From: Alphaproteobacteria bacterium
GTDB lineage: Bacteria; Pseudomonadota; Alphaproteobacteria; Caulobacterales; Caulobacteraceae
Direction of reading: 5' to 3'
DNA length: 64,000 bases
Assembly (NCBI GenBank): GCA_018821435.1
Contig: JAHJME010000009.1
Coordinates: 186,001 to 250,000 of the forward strand
Under the pieces are notes generated by a model. It was not told the origin of the DNA, searched no databases, and saw only the letters and a program-made list of their open reading frames with translations. Shown piece after piece: positions 1 through 7,675 of the stretch. Positions within the stretch are counted from its first letter, which is position 1, and every line of letters starts with the position of its first letter. The translations under genes were made by a program, and so were the position numbers.

Positions 1-62
1 GTCGCGCCGAATGCAGGCAATCCATGCAAGCGCGCCACAGGATCGAAACGCGTCGGCCCCGA

Positions 63-1454
63 TCAGCCGCCGCCCAGCGCCTTGTAGATGGTCACGACAT
101 CCACATTGGCCGCCGTCTGCGCGGCCGCCAGCCCGTCCTCGGCCTCGAGCCGCGTCCGCTCGGCGTCCAGCACGCGCAGGAAGTCGATGCGGCCTTCCTT
201 GTAGCGGATATGGGCCAGGTCGGCAGCGCGGCGCGAGGCGGCCACCTGCTGCGACAGGCTCAGCACCTGGGCCTGCCGTTCGCGGTAGGCGACCAGGGCG
301 TTCTGCAGGTCCTCGACGGCGCGCAGCGCGGTCTCTTCGTAGAGCGCCAGGCTGGCGTCGCCGCGAGCTTCCTGGGCGCGCAGGCGGGCCTTGGCGCTGC
401 CCATATCGAGGCCGGGCCAACTCACCGTCGGGCTGACCGCCCAGGCCTGGCTGCCGCTCTTGAACAGCCCGCCCAGGTCGCCGGAGAGGAAGCCGACGAA
501 GCCGGTCACGCTGACCCGCGGGAACAGGTCGGCGGTCGCCACCCCCGTCCGCGCGGTCTCGGCGGCTAGCCGGCGCTCGGCGGCCTGCACGTCCGGCCGG
601 CGGCGCAGGAAGGTCGAGGCGTCGCCGATGGCGATGGCGGTCGGCGCCAGCGCGACGGTCTCCCGCGGCGCGGCCAGTTCGGCGTCCAGCGCGCCGGGCC
701 GCTCGCCGACCAGCACGGCCAGGCGGTGCGCGGCTTGCGCCTCGGCGATGCGTAGCGTCGGGATCGCCGCCTCGGTGGCGTTCAGCCGGGCCTTGGCGCT
801 TTCCACGTCGACGGGATCGCCAGGCCCGACCTCGTAGCGGACCTGGGTCAGCCGCAGGGTGTCGCGCTGGGTGCGGGCGTTCTCCTCCGCCACGGCGCGC
901 CGGGTCTGGGCGCCGCGCAGTTCGAGGTAGTTCCGCGCCACTTCCGCCGCGACCGTGATCTGGACGTTGCGCAGGTCGGCCCGGGTGGCGTCGGCCTCGG
1001 CGCGGGCGGCCTCGACCTGGTGGCGCACGCGTCCGAACAGGTCGATCTCCCAGGCCGCGTCGAAGCCCAGCTCCGCCTGTTCGATCGTGGTCCGCTGGCT
1101 GGAGAAGCCCGGCGTCTGCTGGCGGCTGCGGCTGTAGCCGGCCCCCGTGGTCACCTGTGGCAGTTGATCGAGCTGGACGTCGCGGAACAGCGCCCTCGCC
1201 TCGCGCACCCGGGCCACCGCGACCCGCAGGTCGAGATTGCCGGCCAGGGCGCGGTCGACCAGGCTGTCCAGCTCGGGATCGCCCAACCCCTTCCACCATT
1301 CGGTCTGGGCCGGCGCGGCGGTGGTGACCAGGGCGGGATCGACCGCGGTCAGGACGACCGGCGCCTCGCTCGGCGCGCGATAGGTCGGGCCGACCGCACA
1401 GGCGGCCAGGGTCGAGGCGGAGGCCGCCACGAGAAGGATGCGGATCAGGCTCAT
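63..1454 (-). CDS. RND efflux outer-membrane factor lipoprotein (NodT/OprM type)
   Basis: 463-residue outer-membrane channel of a tripartite efflux pump, the TolC-like exit duct. The N-terminus is a lipoprotein signal ending in the lipobox LAAC, so Cys19 is the probable lipidated residue. It is followed by 'GPTY', typical of NodT/OprM proteins. Two OEP repeats fill the rest: Ala/Arg/Glu-rich helices (for example around 'NLDLRVAVARVREAR') alternating with beta segments. Length is normal for the family. Its ATG shares one base with the stop codon of the upstream permease (TAATG), so the two are translationally coupled. It is the last gene of a tetR-adaptor-pump-channel operon. Substrate cannot be read from sequence. 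Confidence 0.95.
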   Translation of the reverse strand: MSLIRILLVAASASTLAACAVGPTYRAPSEAPVVLTAVDPALVTTAAPAQTEWWKGLGDPELDSLVDRALAGNLDLRVAVARVREARALFRDVQLDQLPQVTTGAGYSRSRQQTPGFSSQRTTIEQAELGFDAAWEIDLFGRVRHQVEAARAEADATRADLRNVQITVAAEVARNYLELRGAQTRRAVAEENARTQRDTLRLTQVRYEVGPGDPVDVESAKARLNATEAAIPTLRIAEAQAAHRLAVLVGERPGALDAELAAPRETVALAPTAIAIGDASTFLRRRPDVQAAERRLAAETARTGVATADLFPRVSVTGFVGFLSGDLGGLFKSGSQAWAVSPTVSWPGLDMGSAKARLRAQEARGDASLALYEETALRAVEDLQNALVAYRERQAQVLSLSQQVAASRRAADLAHIRYKEGRIDFLRVLDAERTRLEAEDGLAAAQTAANVDVVTIYKALGGG

Positions 1455-4400
1455 TAGCGGTCCTCGGCGGCCGGCAGCGCGACGGCGGCTTTCGCCTTGC
1501 CGCCCGCCAGCCGGCGGATGGTCCAGTAGAAGACAGGGGTGAACACCAGGCCGAAGACGGTCACGCCCAGCATGCCGGAGAACACCGCCACGCCCATGGC
1601 CCGGCGCATCTCGGCCCCGGCGCCGGTGGAAATCACCAAGGGTGCAACGCCCATGATGAAGGCCAGCGACGTCATCAGGATCGGCCGCAGCCGCAGCCGG
1701 CAGGCGGCCAGAACCGCCTGCAGCACGGTGTCGCCTTCCAGCTCCCGCTCGCGGGCGAACTCGACGATCAGGATGGCGTTCTTACACGCCAACCCGACCA
1801 GCACGATCAGCCCGATCTGGGTGAAGACGTTGTTGTCGCCGCCCACCAGGCCCACGCCGACCAGGGCGCAGAGCAGGCACATCGGCACGATCAGGATCAC
1901 CACCAGCGGCAGAGTCCAGCTCTCGTACTGGGCGACCAGCACCAGGAAGGCCAGCAGCACGCAGATCGGGAACACATAGATCGCCGTGTTGCCCGCCAGG
2001 ATCTGCTGGTAGGTCAGCTCGGTCCACTCGAAGCTCATGCCGTTGGGCAGCTCGCGCTTGGCGATCTCCTCCAGCGCCGTCTGGGCCTGGCCGGTGCTGT
2101 AGCCGACGGCCGGCCCCGCGTTGATCTCGGCGGTCAGCGAGCCGTTGTAGTGGCTGGTGCGCTCCGGCCCCGTCGTCTCATGGGTGGTGACGAAGGCGCC
2201 CAGCGGGATCATCTGGCCCGCCGCGTTGCGGGTCTGCAGGCGCAGAATGTCCTCGGGCTGCAGGCGGAAGCGCTGATCGGCCTGGACGTTGACCGGATAG
2301 GTGCGCCCGAACCGGTTGAAGTCGTTCACATACAGCGAGCCCAGATAGACCTGCATGGTCTCGTAGAGGTCGCCCAGCGCCACGCCCTGGGCGCGGGCCT
2401 TTTCCCGATCCACGTCGGCGCGGATCTTGGGTACGCCGATCTGGTAGGACGAGAACACGCCGGTCAGCGACGGGTCCTTCGCCGCCGCGGCGATCACCTT
2501 CTGGGTCGCCTCGTTCAGCGCCTCTGGGCCCAGGCCCGCGGTGTCCTGGATCTGCATCCGGAAGCCGCCGATGGTGCCCAGGCCCTGGACGGGCGGCGGC
2601 GGGAACACCGCGATCTGGGCGTCCGGAATGGCCGCGAACTTCTCGTTGAGGCTCTTGGCGATGGCGTCGGCGGACAGATCCTTGGACTTCCGCTTGTCGA
2701 AGTTCTCCAGCGGTATGAACACCGCCCCGGCGTTGGGACTGTTGACCAGCCCATTCACCGACAGGCCGGGGAACGCCACGGCGTGGGTGACGCCCGGCGT
2801 CTTCAGCGCGATGGCGCTCATCTGCCGGACCACCGCCTCGGTGCGGTCGATGGTGGCGGCGTCGGGAAGCTGGGCCACCGCGACCACGTACAGCTTGTCC
2901 TGCTGGGGCACGAAGCCGCCCGGCGTGCGGGCGAAGGCCAGGACCGTGAAGCCGATCAGGACGCCGTAGATCACCAGGGCGATCGAGCTGCGGCCCAGCA
3001 TCCGGCCCACGCCGCCGACGTACGACGCCGAGGCCTTGGCGAAGCCGCGGTTGAACGGCCGGAACAGCCAGCCCAGCGCGCGCTCCATCAGCCGCTCCAG
3101 GCGATCCTTCGGCGCGTCGTGCGGCCGCAGCAGCACGGCGGCCAAGGCCGGCGACAGGGTCAGGGAGTTGAACGCCGAGATCACCGTCGAGATGGCGATG
3201 GTCAGGGCGAACTGGCGATAGAACTGGCCGGTCAGGCCGGTGATGAAGGCCGTCGGAATGAACACCGCGCACAGCACCAGGGCGGTGGAGATGATCGGCC
3301 CCGTCACCTCGCGCATCGCCTTGCGGGTCGCGTCGCGCGGCGAGAGGCCCAGGGCGATGTTCCGCTCGACGTTCTCGACCACCACGATGGCGTCGTCGAC
3401 GACGATGCCGATGGCCAGGACCAGGCCGAACAGAGTCAGCGCGTTCAGGCCGAAGCCCATGCCCAGCAGCACCGCGAACGTGCCCACCAGGCTGACCGGC
3501 ACGGCGGCCAGCGGGATGATCGAGGCCCGCCAGTTCTGCAGGAACAGCACCACCACCAGAACCACGAGGAACAGGGCCTCGAATAGGGTGTGCAGCACGG
3601 CGTCGATGCTCTCGTGCACGAAGCCGGTGGTGTTGTAGACGATGTGGTACTCGATGCCCTCGGGGAAGTCCTTCTTCAGCTTCTCCATCGTCGCCTTGAC
3701 GCCGTCGGCCATCTGCAGGGCGTTGGTGCCGGGACGTTGGAAGACCGGCATGGCGATGGCCGGCTTGTTGTCCAGCAGCGCGCGCAGCGCATAGCTGTCC
3801 GAGCCCAGCTCGATGCGGGCCACGTCGCGCAGGTGGCTGATTTCGCCCTGCGGGCCGGCGCGGATGACGATGTCGCCGAACTGCTGCTCGGTCTCCAGGC
3901 GGCCTTGCGTGTTCACGGAGATCTGGAAGTCGGCCTGGCCGGGCGCGGGCGGCGCGCCGACCTGGCCGGCGGCGACCTGGACGTTCTGTTCGCGCAGCGC
4001 GGCGACCACGTCGCCGGGGGTCATGGAGCGCGACGCCAGCTTCTCCGGGTCCAGCCAGATGCGCATGGAGTACGGCCCCTGGCCGAACATCTGCACGTCG
4101 CCCACGCCATAGCTGCGCGCCAGGGCGTCCTTCACATGGAGCTGGGCGTAGCTGGCCAGGTACCCCATGTCGTAGCGGTCGTCGCTGGACGTCAGGTGCA
4201 CCACCTCGATCAGGGTTGGCGAGGCCTTGGTGGTCGTGACGCCGACGCGCTGGACCTCGGGCGGCAGCTTGGCCAGCACCTGGGCGACGCGGTTCTGCAC
4301 CAGCACCTGGGCCTTGTCGGGATCGACCCCCAGGGCGAAGGTCACGGTCAGCGCCATGGCGCCGTCGGCGGTCGCCTGGGAGGACTGGTAGAGCATCCCC

Positions 4401-4624
4401 TCGACGCCGTTGATCGACTGTTCCAGGGGCGCGGCCACCGTCTCGGCGATCACCGCCGGGTCGGCCCCGGCATAGGCGGTGCGGACCACCACCGTCGGCG
4501 GCACCACCTCCGGATATTCGGCGATGGGCAGGATCGGCAGGGCGATCAGCCCCGCCACGAAGATGATGATCGAGAGCACCACCGCAAAGCGCGGGCGGCC
4601 CACGAAGAAGTCGGAAAAATTCAT
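1454..4624 (-). CDS. RND multidrug efflux pump, HAE1 family inner-membrane permease
   Basis: 1056-residue proton-driven inner-membrane transporter of the AcrB/MexB (HAE1) class. The N-terminal 'FFVGRPRFAVVLSIII' is the first transmembrane helix. Twelve membrane segments surround two large periplasmic loops, as in AcrB. The proton-relay aspartate pair in TM4 is present (GIVVDDAIVV, Asp410-Asp411). Full length for the family, with no frameshift. An 83-nt gap separates it from the adaptor gene upstream, and the outer-membrane channel gene overlaps its stop codon. Together they form a complete tripartite pump, probably exporting hydrophobic drugs or toxic electrophiles; the substrate is inferred only from the family. 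Confidence 0.97.
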   Translation of the reverse strand: MNFSDFFVGRPRFAVVLSIIIFVAGLIALPILPIAEYPEVVPPTVVVRTAYAGADPAVIAETVAAPLEQSINGVEGMLYQSSQATADGAMALTVTFALGVDPDKAQVLVQNRVAQVLAKLPPEVQRVGVTTTKASPTLIEVVHLTSSDDRYDMGYLASYAQLHVKDALARSYGVGDVQMFGQGPYSMRIWLDPEKLASRSMTPGDVVAALREQNVQVAAGQVGAPPAPGQADFQISVNTQGRLETEQQFGDIVIRAGPQGEISHLRDVARIELGSDSYALRALLDNKPAIAMPVFQRPGTNALQMADGVKATMEKLKKDFPEGIEYHIVYNTTGFVHESIDAVLHTLFEALFLVVLVVVLFLQNWRASIIPLAAVPVSLVGTFAVLLGMGFGLNALTLFGLVLAIGIVVDDAIVVVENVERNIALGLSPRDATRKAMREVTGPIISTALVLCAVFIPTAFITGLTGQFYRQFALTIAISTVISAFNSLTLSPALAAVLLRPHDAPKDRLERLMERALGWLFRPFNRGFAKASASYVGGVGRMLGRSSIALVIYGVLIGFTVLAFARTPGGFVPQQDKLYVVAVAQLPDAATIDRTEAVVRQMSAIALKTPGVTHAVAFPGLSVNGLVNSPNAGAVFIPLENFDKRKSKDLSADAIAKSLNEKFAAIPDAQIAVFPPPPVQGLGTIGGFRMQIQDTAGLGPEALNEATQKVIAAAAKDPSLTGVFSSYQIGVPKIRADVDREKARAQGVALGDLYETMQVYLGSLYVNDFNRFGRTYPVNVQADQRFRLQPEDILRLQTRNAAGQMIPLGAFVTTHETTGPERTSHYNGSLTAEINAGPAVGYSTGQAQTALEEIAKRELPNGMSFEWTELTYQQILAGNTAIYVFPICVLLAFLVLVAQYESWTLPLVVILIVPMCLLCALVGVGLVGGDNNVFTQIGLIVLVGLACKNAILIVEFARERELEGDTVLQAVLAACRLRLRPILMTSLAFIMGVAPLVISTGAGAEMRRAMGVAVFSGMLGVTVFGLVFTPVFYWTIRRLAGGKAKAAVALPAAEDR

Positions 4625-4707
4625 GGCATGGCCCGAGGTTGGGGTGTGCGTCAGGCTCCGGACGCGCCGTGGCGCGCCCGTGAGCGATCGTCAGAGGTCG
4701 AGGGGTC

Positions 4708-5856
4708 TCAGCCGGCGGGCTGGAGCGAGACCAGTTCGGCGGTGGTGGTCTTGGGCGGCGCGACCAGGCGCGGCTTGACCTTGTCGCCCGGCTTCACCTT
4801 CTGCAGGCCGGCCGTGACGATCCGTTCGCCGGGCTTGAGCCCCGAGAGCACGATGCGCTGCTCGCCCACCGCGCGGCCCAGGGTCACCGGCCGGTACTGC
4901 ACCCGGTCGCCCTCCCCCAGCACCAGGACGTAGCGCTTGCCCAGGTCGGTCCCCAGCGAACGCTCCGGCACCAGCGCCACGGACTGCGCCGCGCTGCTGA
5001 CCAGCCGTACGCGGGCGAACAGGCCCGGCGTAAAGCTGCCGTCGGCGTTGTCGAAGATCGCCCGGCCGACGATGGTGCCGCTGCGCGCGTCGACGGCATT
5101 GTCGAGGAACTGCAGCTTGCCGCGGTGCGGGAAGCCGGCCTCGTCCATCAGGCCCATGTAGACGGGCTCCTGCCCGCTGCGCTGCGCCTCGGCGTACTTG
5201 AGATAGGTCTGCTCGTCGGCGTTGAACGTCGCGTAGATCGGGCTGTCGGACACCACCGTTGTCAGGATGTCGGTGGGCGTCACCAGGTTGCCCCGGGTGA
5301 TCATCGCCTTGGAGACCCGCCCGTCGATCGGCGAGGTCACCCGCGTGAACGACAGGTTCAGCTCGGCCGATCGGAGGCTGGCCTGGGCGGCCTGGAGGTC
5401 GGCCTGGGCGGCCTTGGCGGTGGAGGCCAGGCGCTCGGCTTCTTCGCCGGCGATGGCGTCCTGGGCCAGCAGGCGCTGGCCGCGACCGCTGTCGCCGATG
5501 GCCAGTTGGGCGCGGGCGCCGGCCTGTTCGGCCTGGGCGCGCAGCCGGTCGACCTCGGCCTGGAACGGGCGCGCGTCGATCTGGAACAGCAGTTGGCCCT
5601 TTGCCACCCGGGCGCCCTCGGTGAACGGCGCGGCCACGATCTGGCCGGCGACACGCGGACGAAGCGACACGCTGTCGACGGGCTCCAGGCGGCCAGTGAA
5701 GTCGTCCCATTGGCGCAACGTCTGGAACGCCACCTTGGCGACGCTGACCTCCTGGATCGGGGGCGCGGGCGGCGGGGTCTGGGCTTCAGCGCCGCAACCG
5801 GCGAGGAACAGCGCGGCCAACAGGGCTGCGGCTTGTTTGGGGAGAAGGTCCGACAT
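4708..5856 (-). CDS. RND efflux periplasmic adaptor lipoprotein (membrane fusion protein)
   Basis: 382-residue MFP/HlyD-type adaptor that joins the pump to the outer-membrane channel. The signal peptide ends in LAGC (Cys21), predicting an inner-membrane-anchored lipoprotein like AcrA. Visible order: membrane-proximal strand, first lipoyl half, a coiled-coil hairpin rich in Ala/Gln/Glu (about residues 95-165), second lipoyl half ('SPIDGRVSK'), then the beta-barrel and MP domains. Length is normal. It is the first structural gene after tetR; the 138-nt gap between them holds two operator-like dyads, so expression of the pump is probably controlled there. Confidence 0.95.
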   Translation of the reverse strand: MSDLLPKQAAALLAALFLAGCGAEAQTPPPAPPIQEVSVAKVAFQTLRQWDDFTGRLEPVDSVSLRPRVAGQIVAAPFTEGARVAKGQLLFQIDARPFQAEVDRLRAQAEQAGARAQLAIGDSGRGQRLLAQDAIAGEEAERLASTAKAAQADLQAAQASLRSAELNLSFTRVTSPIDGRVSKAMITRGNLVTPTDILTTVVSDSPIYATFNADEQTYLKYAEAQRSGQEPVYMGLMDEAGFPHRGKLQFLDNAVDARSGTIVGRAIFDNADGSFTPGLFARVRLVSSAAQSVALVPERSLGTDLGKRYVLVLGEGDRVQYRPVTLGRAVGEQRIVLSGLKPGERIVTAGLQKVKPGDKVKPRLVAPPKTTTAELVSLQPAG

Positions 5857-5899
5857 CTTTACGCTCCGCAGCTGGGAGCGTCCGGTCGGAGCCCCCTTT

Positions 5900-5921
5900 C
5901 TATACCGTCCGGTCTAGATAG
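5900..5921. promoter_or_regulatory. Putative TetR operator site 1
   Basis: Imperfect palindrome TATACCGTCCGGTCTA at 5901-5916, upstream of the adaptor gene. It resembles the TAGACC-N4-GGTCTA boxes recognised by NemR-like TetR regulators (recalled). Related sequences recur at 5952-5967 and 6605-6620. Binding by the adjacent TetR protein is inferred. Confidence 0.5.
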
Positions 5922-5951
5922 GGGTCATGTTGCAGTGCGCAATAGGGTTCA

Positions 5952-5967
5952 ATATCGATCGGTATAA
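5952..5967. promoter_or_regulatory. Putative TetR operator site 2
   Basis: Read on the minus strand this is TATACCGATCGATAT, a near-perfect dyad sharing ATACCG-N-TCGATA with site 3 and TATACCG with site 1. It lies between the tetR stop codon and the efflux adaptor gene, where a repressor could block the structural genes. Confidence 0.45.
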
Positions 5968-5994
5968 AAAACACGTTCCGCGAAAGACGAAGTC

Positions 5995-6606
5995 TTACCG
6001 ACCGGGCCACAGCCCCAGCGTCGTGGTCACGAGGCTCTCGAGCGCGGCGGGTTCGGCGCCATTGCCGGCCTGCAGGCACAGGCCCTGGATCACCGCGCTC
6101 AGATAGCTGACCAGGCCGGCCGCCTCGATGTGGTCGGGGAAATCCCCCTCGGCCTTTGCCCGTTCGAAACGCAGCAGCAAGGCCGCGTCCGACGAGGCCC
6201 GGCGCGCCACCACCTCGTCGCGAATGCACTCCGCCTCAGAGCCGCACGCCGTCGAGCTGATCACCCCCAGGCAGCCCTTAGGGTCCGAGCCGGTGGTCTG
6301 CATCTCCAGCGCACCGCGCAGCAGCCGCTCGGCCACGCCGCGCGCCGTCGGCGCCTCCAGCGCCGCGCCGACATAGGCCAGCTTGTCGCGCTCGTAGAGG
6401 TCCAACGCCTTCTTGAAGAGCGCTTCCTTGTTGCCGAACGCCGCGTAGAGGCTGGGGCGGGTGACGCCCATGGCCTCGGTCAGGTCGGTCATCGACGCGC
6501 CTTCGTACCCCTTGGTCCAGAACACGCGCAGGGCCGCGACCAACGCCTCCTCGACGCAGAATTCACGCGGCCGACCGCGGGTCGGGCTGTGGTCCAGAGT
6601 TTCCAT
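5995..6606 (-). CDS. TetR/AcrR family transcriptional regulator of the efflux operon
   Basis: 203-residue one-component regulator. Residues about 17-62 form the TetR DNA-binding domain; 'GVTRPSLYAAFGNKEALF' is the characteristic helix-turn-helix with its Tyr-Phe/Lys-Glu signature. The C-terminal part is a ligand-binding domain of the type with 'GCLG' near its beginning, seen in NemR/YxaF-like members; the Cys residues there could sense electrophiles, but this is speculation. The start at 6606 was chosen because longer in-frame extension crosses a tRNA gene. It is the first gene of the pump operon and probably represses both itself (site 3 overlaps its start codon) and the pump. Confidence 0.93.
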   Translation of the reverse strand: METLDHSPTRGRPREFCVEEALVAALRVFWTKGYEGASMTDLTEAMGVTRPSLYAAFGNKEALFKKALDLYERDKLAYVGAALEAPTARGVAERLLRGALEMQTTGSDPKGCLGVISSTACGSEAECIRDEVVARRASSDAALLLRFERAKAEGDFPDHIEAAGLVSYLSAVIQGLCLQAGNGAEPAALESLVTTTLGLWPGR

Positions 6607-6620
6607 ACCGCTCGATAGGT
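6605..6620. promoter_or_regulatory. Putative TetR operator site 3 (autoregulatory)
   Basis: ATACCGCTCGATAGGT on the plus strand, covering the tetR start codon. It shares ATACCG-N-TCGATA with site 2. Position fits autorepression. Inferred from similarity only. Confidence 0.4.
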
Positions 6621-6688
6621 AAGATCGCGGACCTCGGACGTCCAGTCCCGCCGCCGACGCACGCCAAATTCGACCGTTGGGACATCCA

Positions 6689-6773
6689 TGGTGCGGGCGG
6701 TCGGACTCGAACCGACACTCCTTGCGGAAGCGGATTTTAAGTCCGCTGCGTCTACCAGTTCCACCACGCCCGC
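6689..6773 (-). tRNA. tRNA-Leu (anticodon TAA)
   Basis: 85-nt cloverleaf on the minus strand. The acceptor stem GCGGGCG/CGCCCGC is perfect, the 3' CCA is encoded, the TpsiC arm contains GGTTCGAGTCC, and there is a long variable arm as expected for leucine tRNA. The anticodon loop CTTAAAA places anticodon TAA at 6737-6739, reading UUA codons, which are rare in DNA of this G+C content. The tetR gene begins about 80 nt downstream on the same strand. No integrase or duplicated 3' end is seen nearby. Confidence 0.96.
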
Positions 6774-6885
6774 CGCCCGCGACGCGTACGACGTTTGGGC
6801 CGGCGTCGTCCACCCTGGGGCTCGGGAAGCGTGGCCTTGCCGACATTGGCGGGGCATTATGCCGTCCCGACTCCCGGAGGACGCC

Positions 6886-7665
6886 ATGACCAGACTGACC
6901 CTCATCGCCGCGCTCGCGACCCTGACCGTGGGCGCGCCCGCCGTGGCGAACGCCCAGGGCCTGGGCTCGCTGTTCTCCTGCAACGCGCAGGGGTCGGCCA
7001 ACACCACCGGCGCGGTGGTCGGCGGCTTGGTCGGCGCGCTGGCGGGCAGCCAGATCAGCAAGAACGAACGCGGCCTGGGCGCGGTGATCGGTGCGGGCCT
7101 GGGCGCCGCGATCGGCAACAACGTCGGCTGCCGGATGGACCGCAAGGCGCAGCAGGACGCCCAGCAAGCGTTCCAGCGGGCGCTCGACACCGGCAAGGTC
7201 CAGAACTGGTCCGATCCGCAAAGCGGCGCCAGCGGGCGCATCGAGGTGCTGGGCCCCGTCGCCCCCGACGCCGGCGGCGGGACGAACTATCCGGGCCGCT
7301 GGCGCTACGCCCAGGGCGTGACCGCGACCACGCGGGTCAGCACCGTCGGCGGGACCTATGCCGCCAGCAACCGGATCAACATGCGCGCCGCCCCCAGCAC
7401 CTCGGCCGCCGTGGTCGATCGCCTGCAGCCGGACGAGCCGTTCGAGGTCGCCGGCGCGGTGGCCGGAGGCTGGCTGGCCGTGATCGAGGACGGCTTCATC
7501 CAGGGCTATGTCGCGCGCTCGGTCGTGCGACCCGCCGGCGGCAGCGCGAGCGGCGAATGCCGGCTGGTCGAGCAGACGGTGAACGAGCGCGGCCAGCCCG
7601 GCTACCGCGAACGCTTCAACGCCTGCCGCGACGGCTCCGGCGCGTGGCGCCTGACCGCCGTCTGA
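6886..7665 (+). CDS. Exported glycine-zipper and SH3b-domain protein
   Basis: 259 residues with a cleavable signal peptide (about 1-24, ending ANAQ). Residues about 42-81 form a glycine-zipper double membrane-spanning segment (GAVVGGLVGALAG, then GAVIGAGLGAAIGNNVG). Residues about 158-220 are a bacterial SH3 domain (NMRAAPSTSAAVVDRL ... GWLAVIEDGFIQGYV), which usually binds peptidoglycan peptides. A Cys-containing C-terminal tail follows. ATG at 6886 has a strong GGAGG five nucleotides upstream; in-frame upstream codons run through the tRNA and are rejected. Probably an outer-membrane or periplasmic envelope protein; specific role unknown. It converges on the CHAT gene with a 10-nt gap. Confidence 0.88.
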   Translation: MTRLTLIAALATLTVGAPAVANAQGLGSLFSCNAQGSANTTGAVVGGLVGALAGSQISKNERGLGAVIGAGLGAAIGNNVGCRMDRKAQQDAQQAFQRALDTGKVQNWSDPQSGASGRIEVLGPVAPDAGGGTNYPGRWRYAQGVTATTRVSTVGGTYAASNRINMRAAPSTSAAVVDRLQPDEPFEVAGAVAGGWLAVIEDGFIQGYVARSVVRPAGGSASGECRLVEQTVNERGQPGYRERFNACRDGSGAWRLTAV

Positions 7666-7675
7666 TCCGTAGGCT

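Noticed and set aside
6689..6773. tRNA-Leu as an attachment site of a genomic island
   Set aside because: No integrase and no duplicated tRNA 3' end found within the window.
6607..7221. N-terminal extension of the tetR frame
   Set aside because: It crosses the tRNA-Leu gene and the opposite-strand SH3b gene; the conserved TetR domain begins right after the ATG at 6606.
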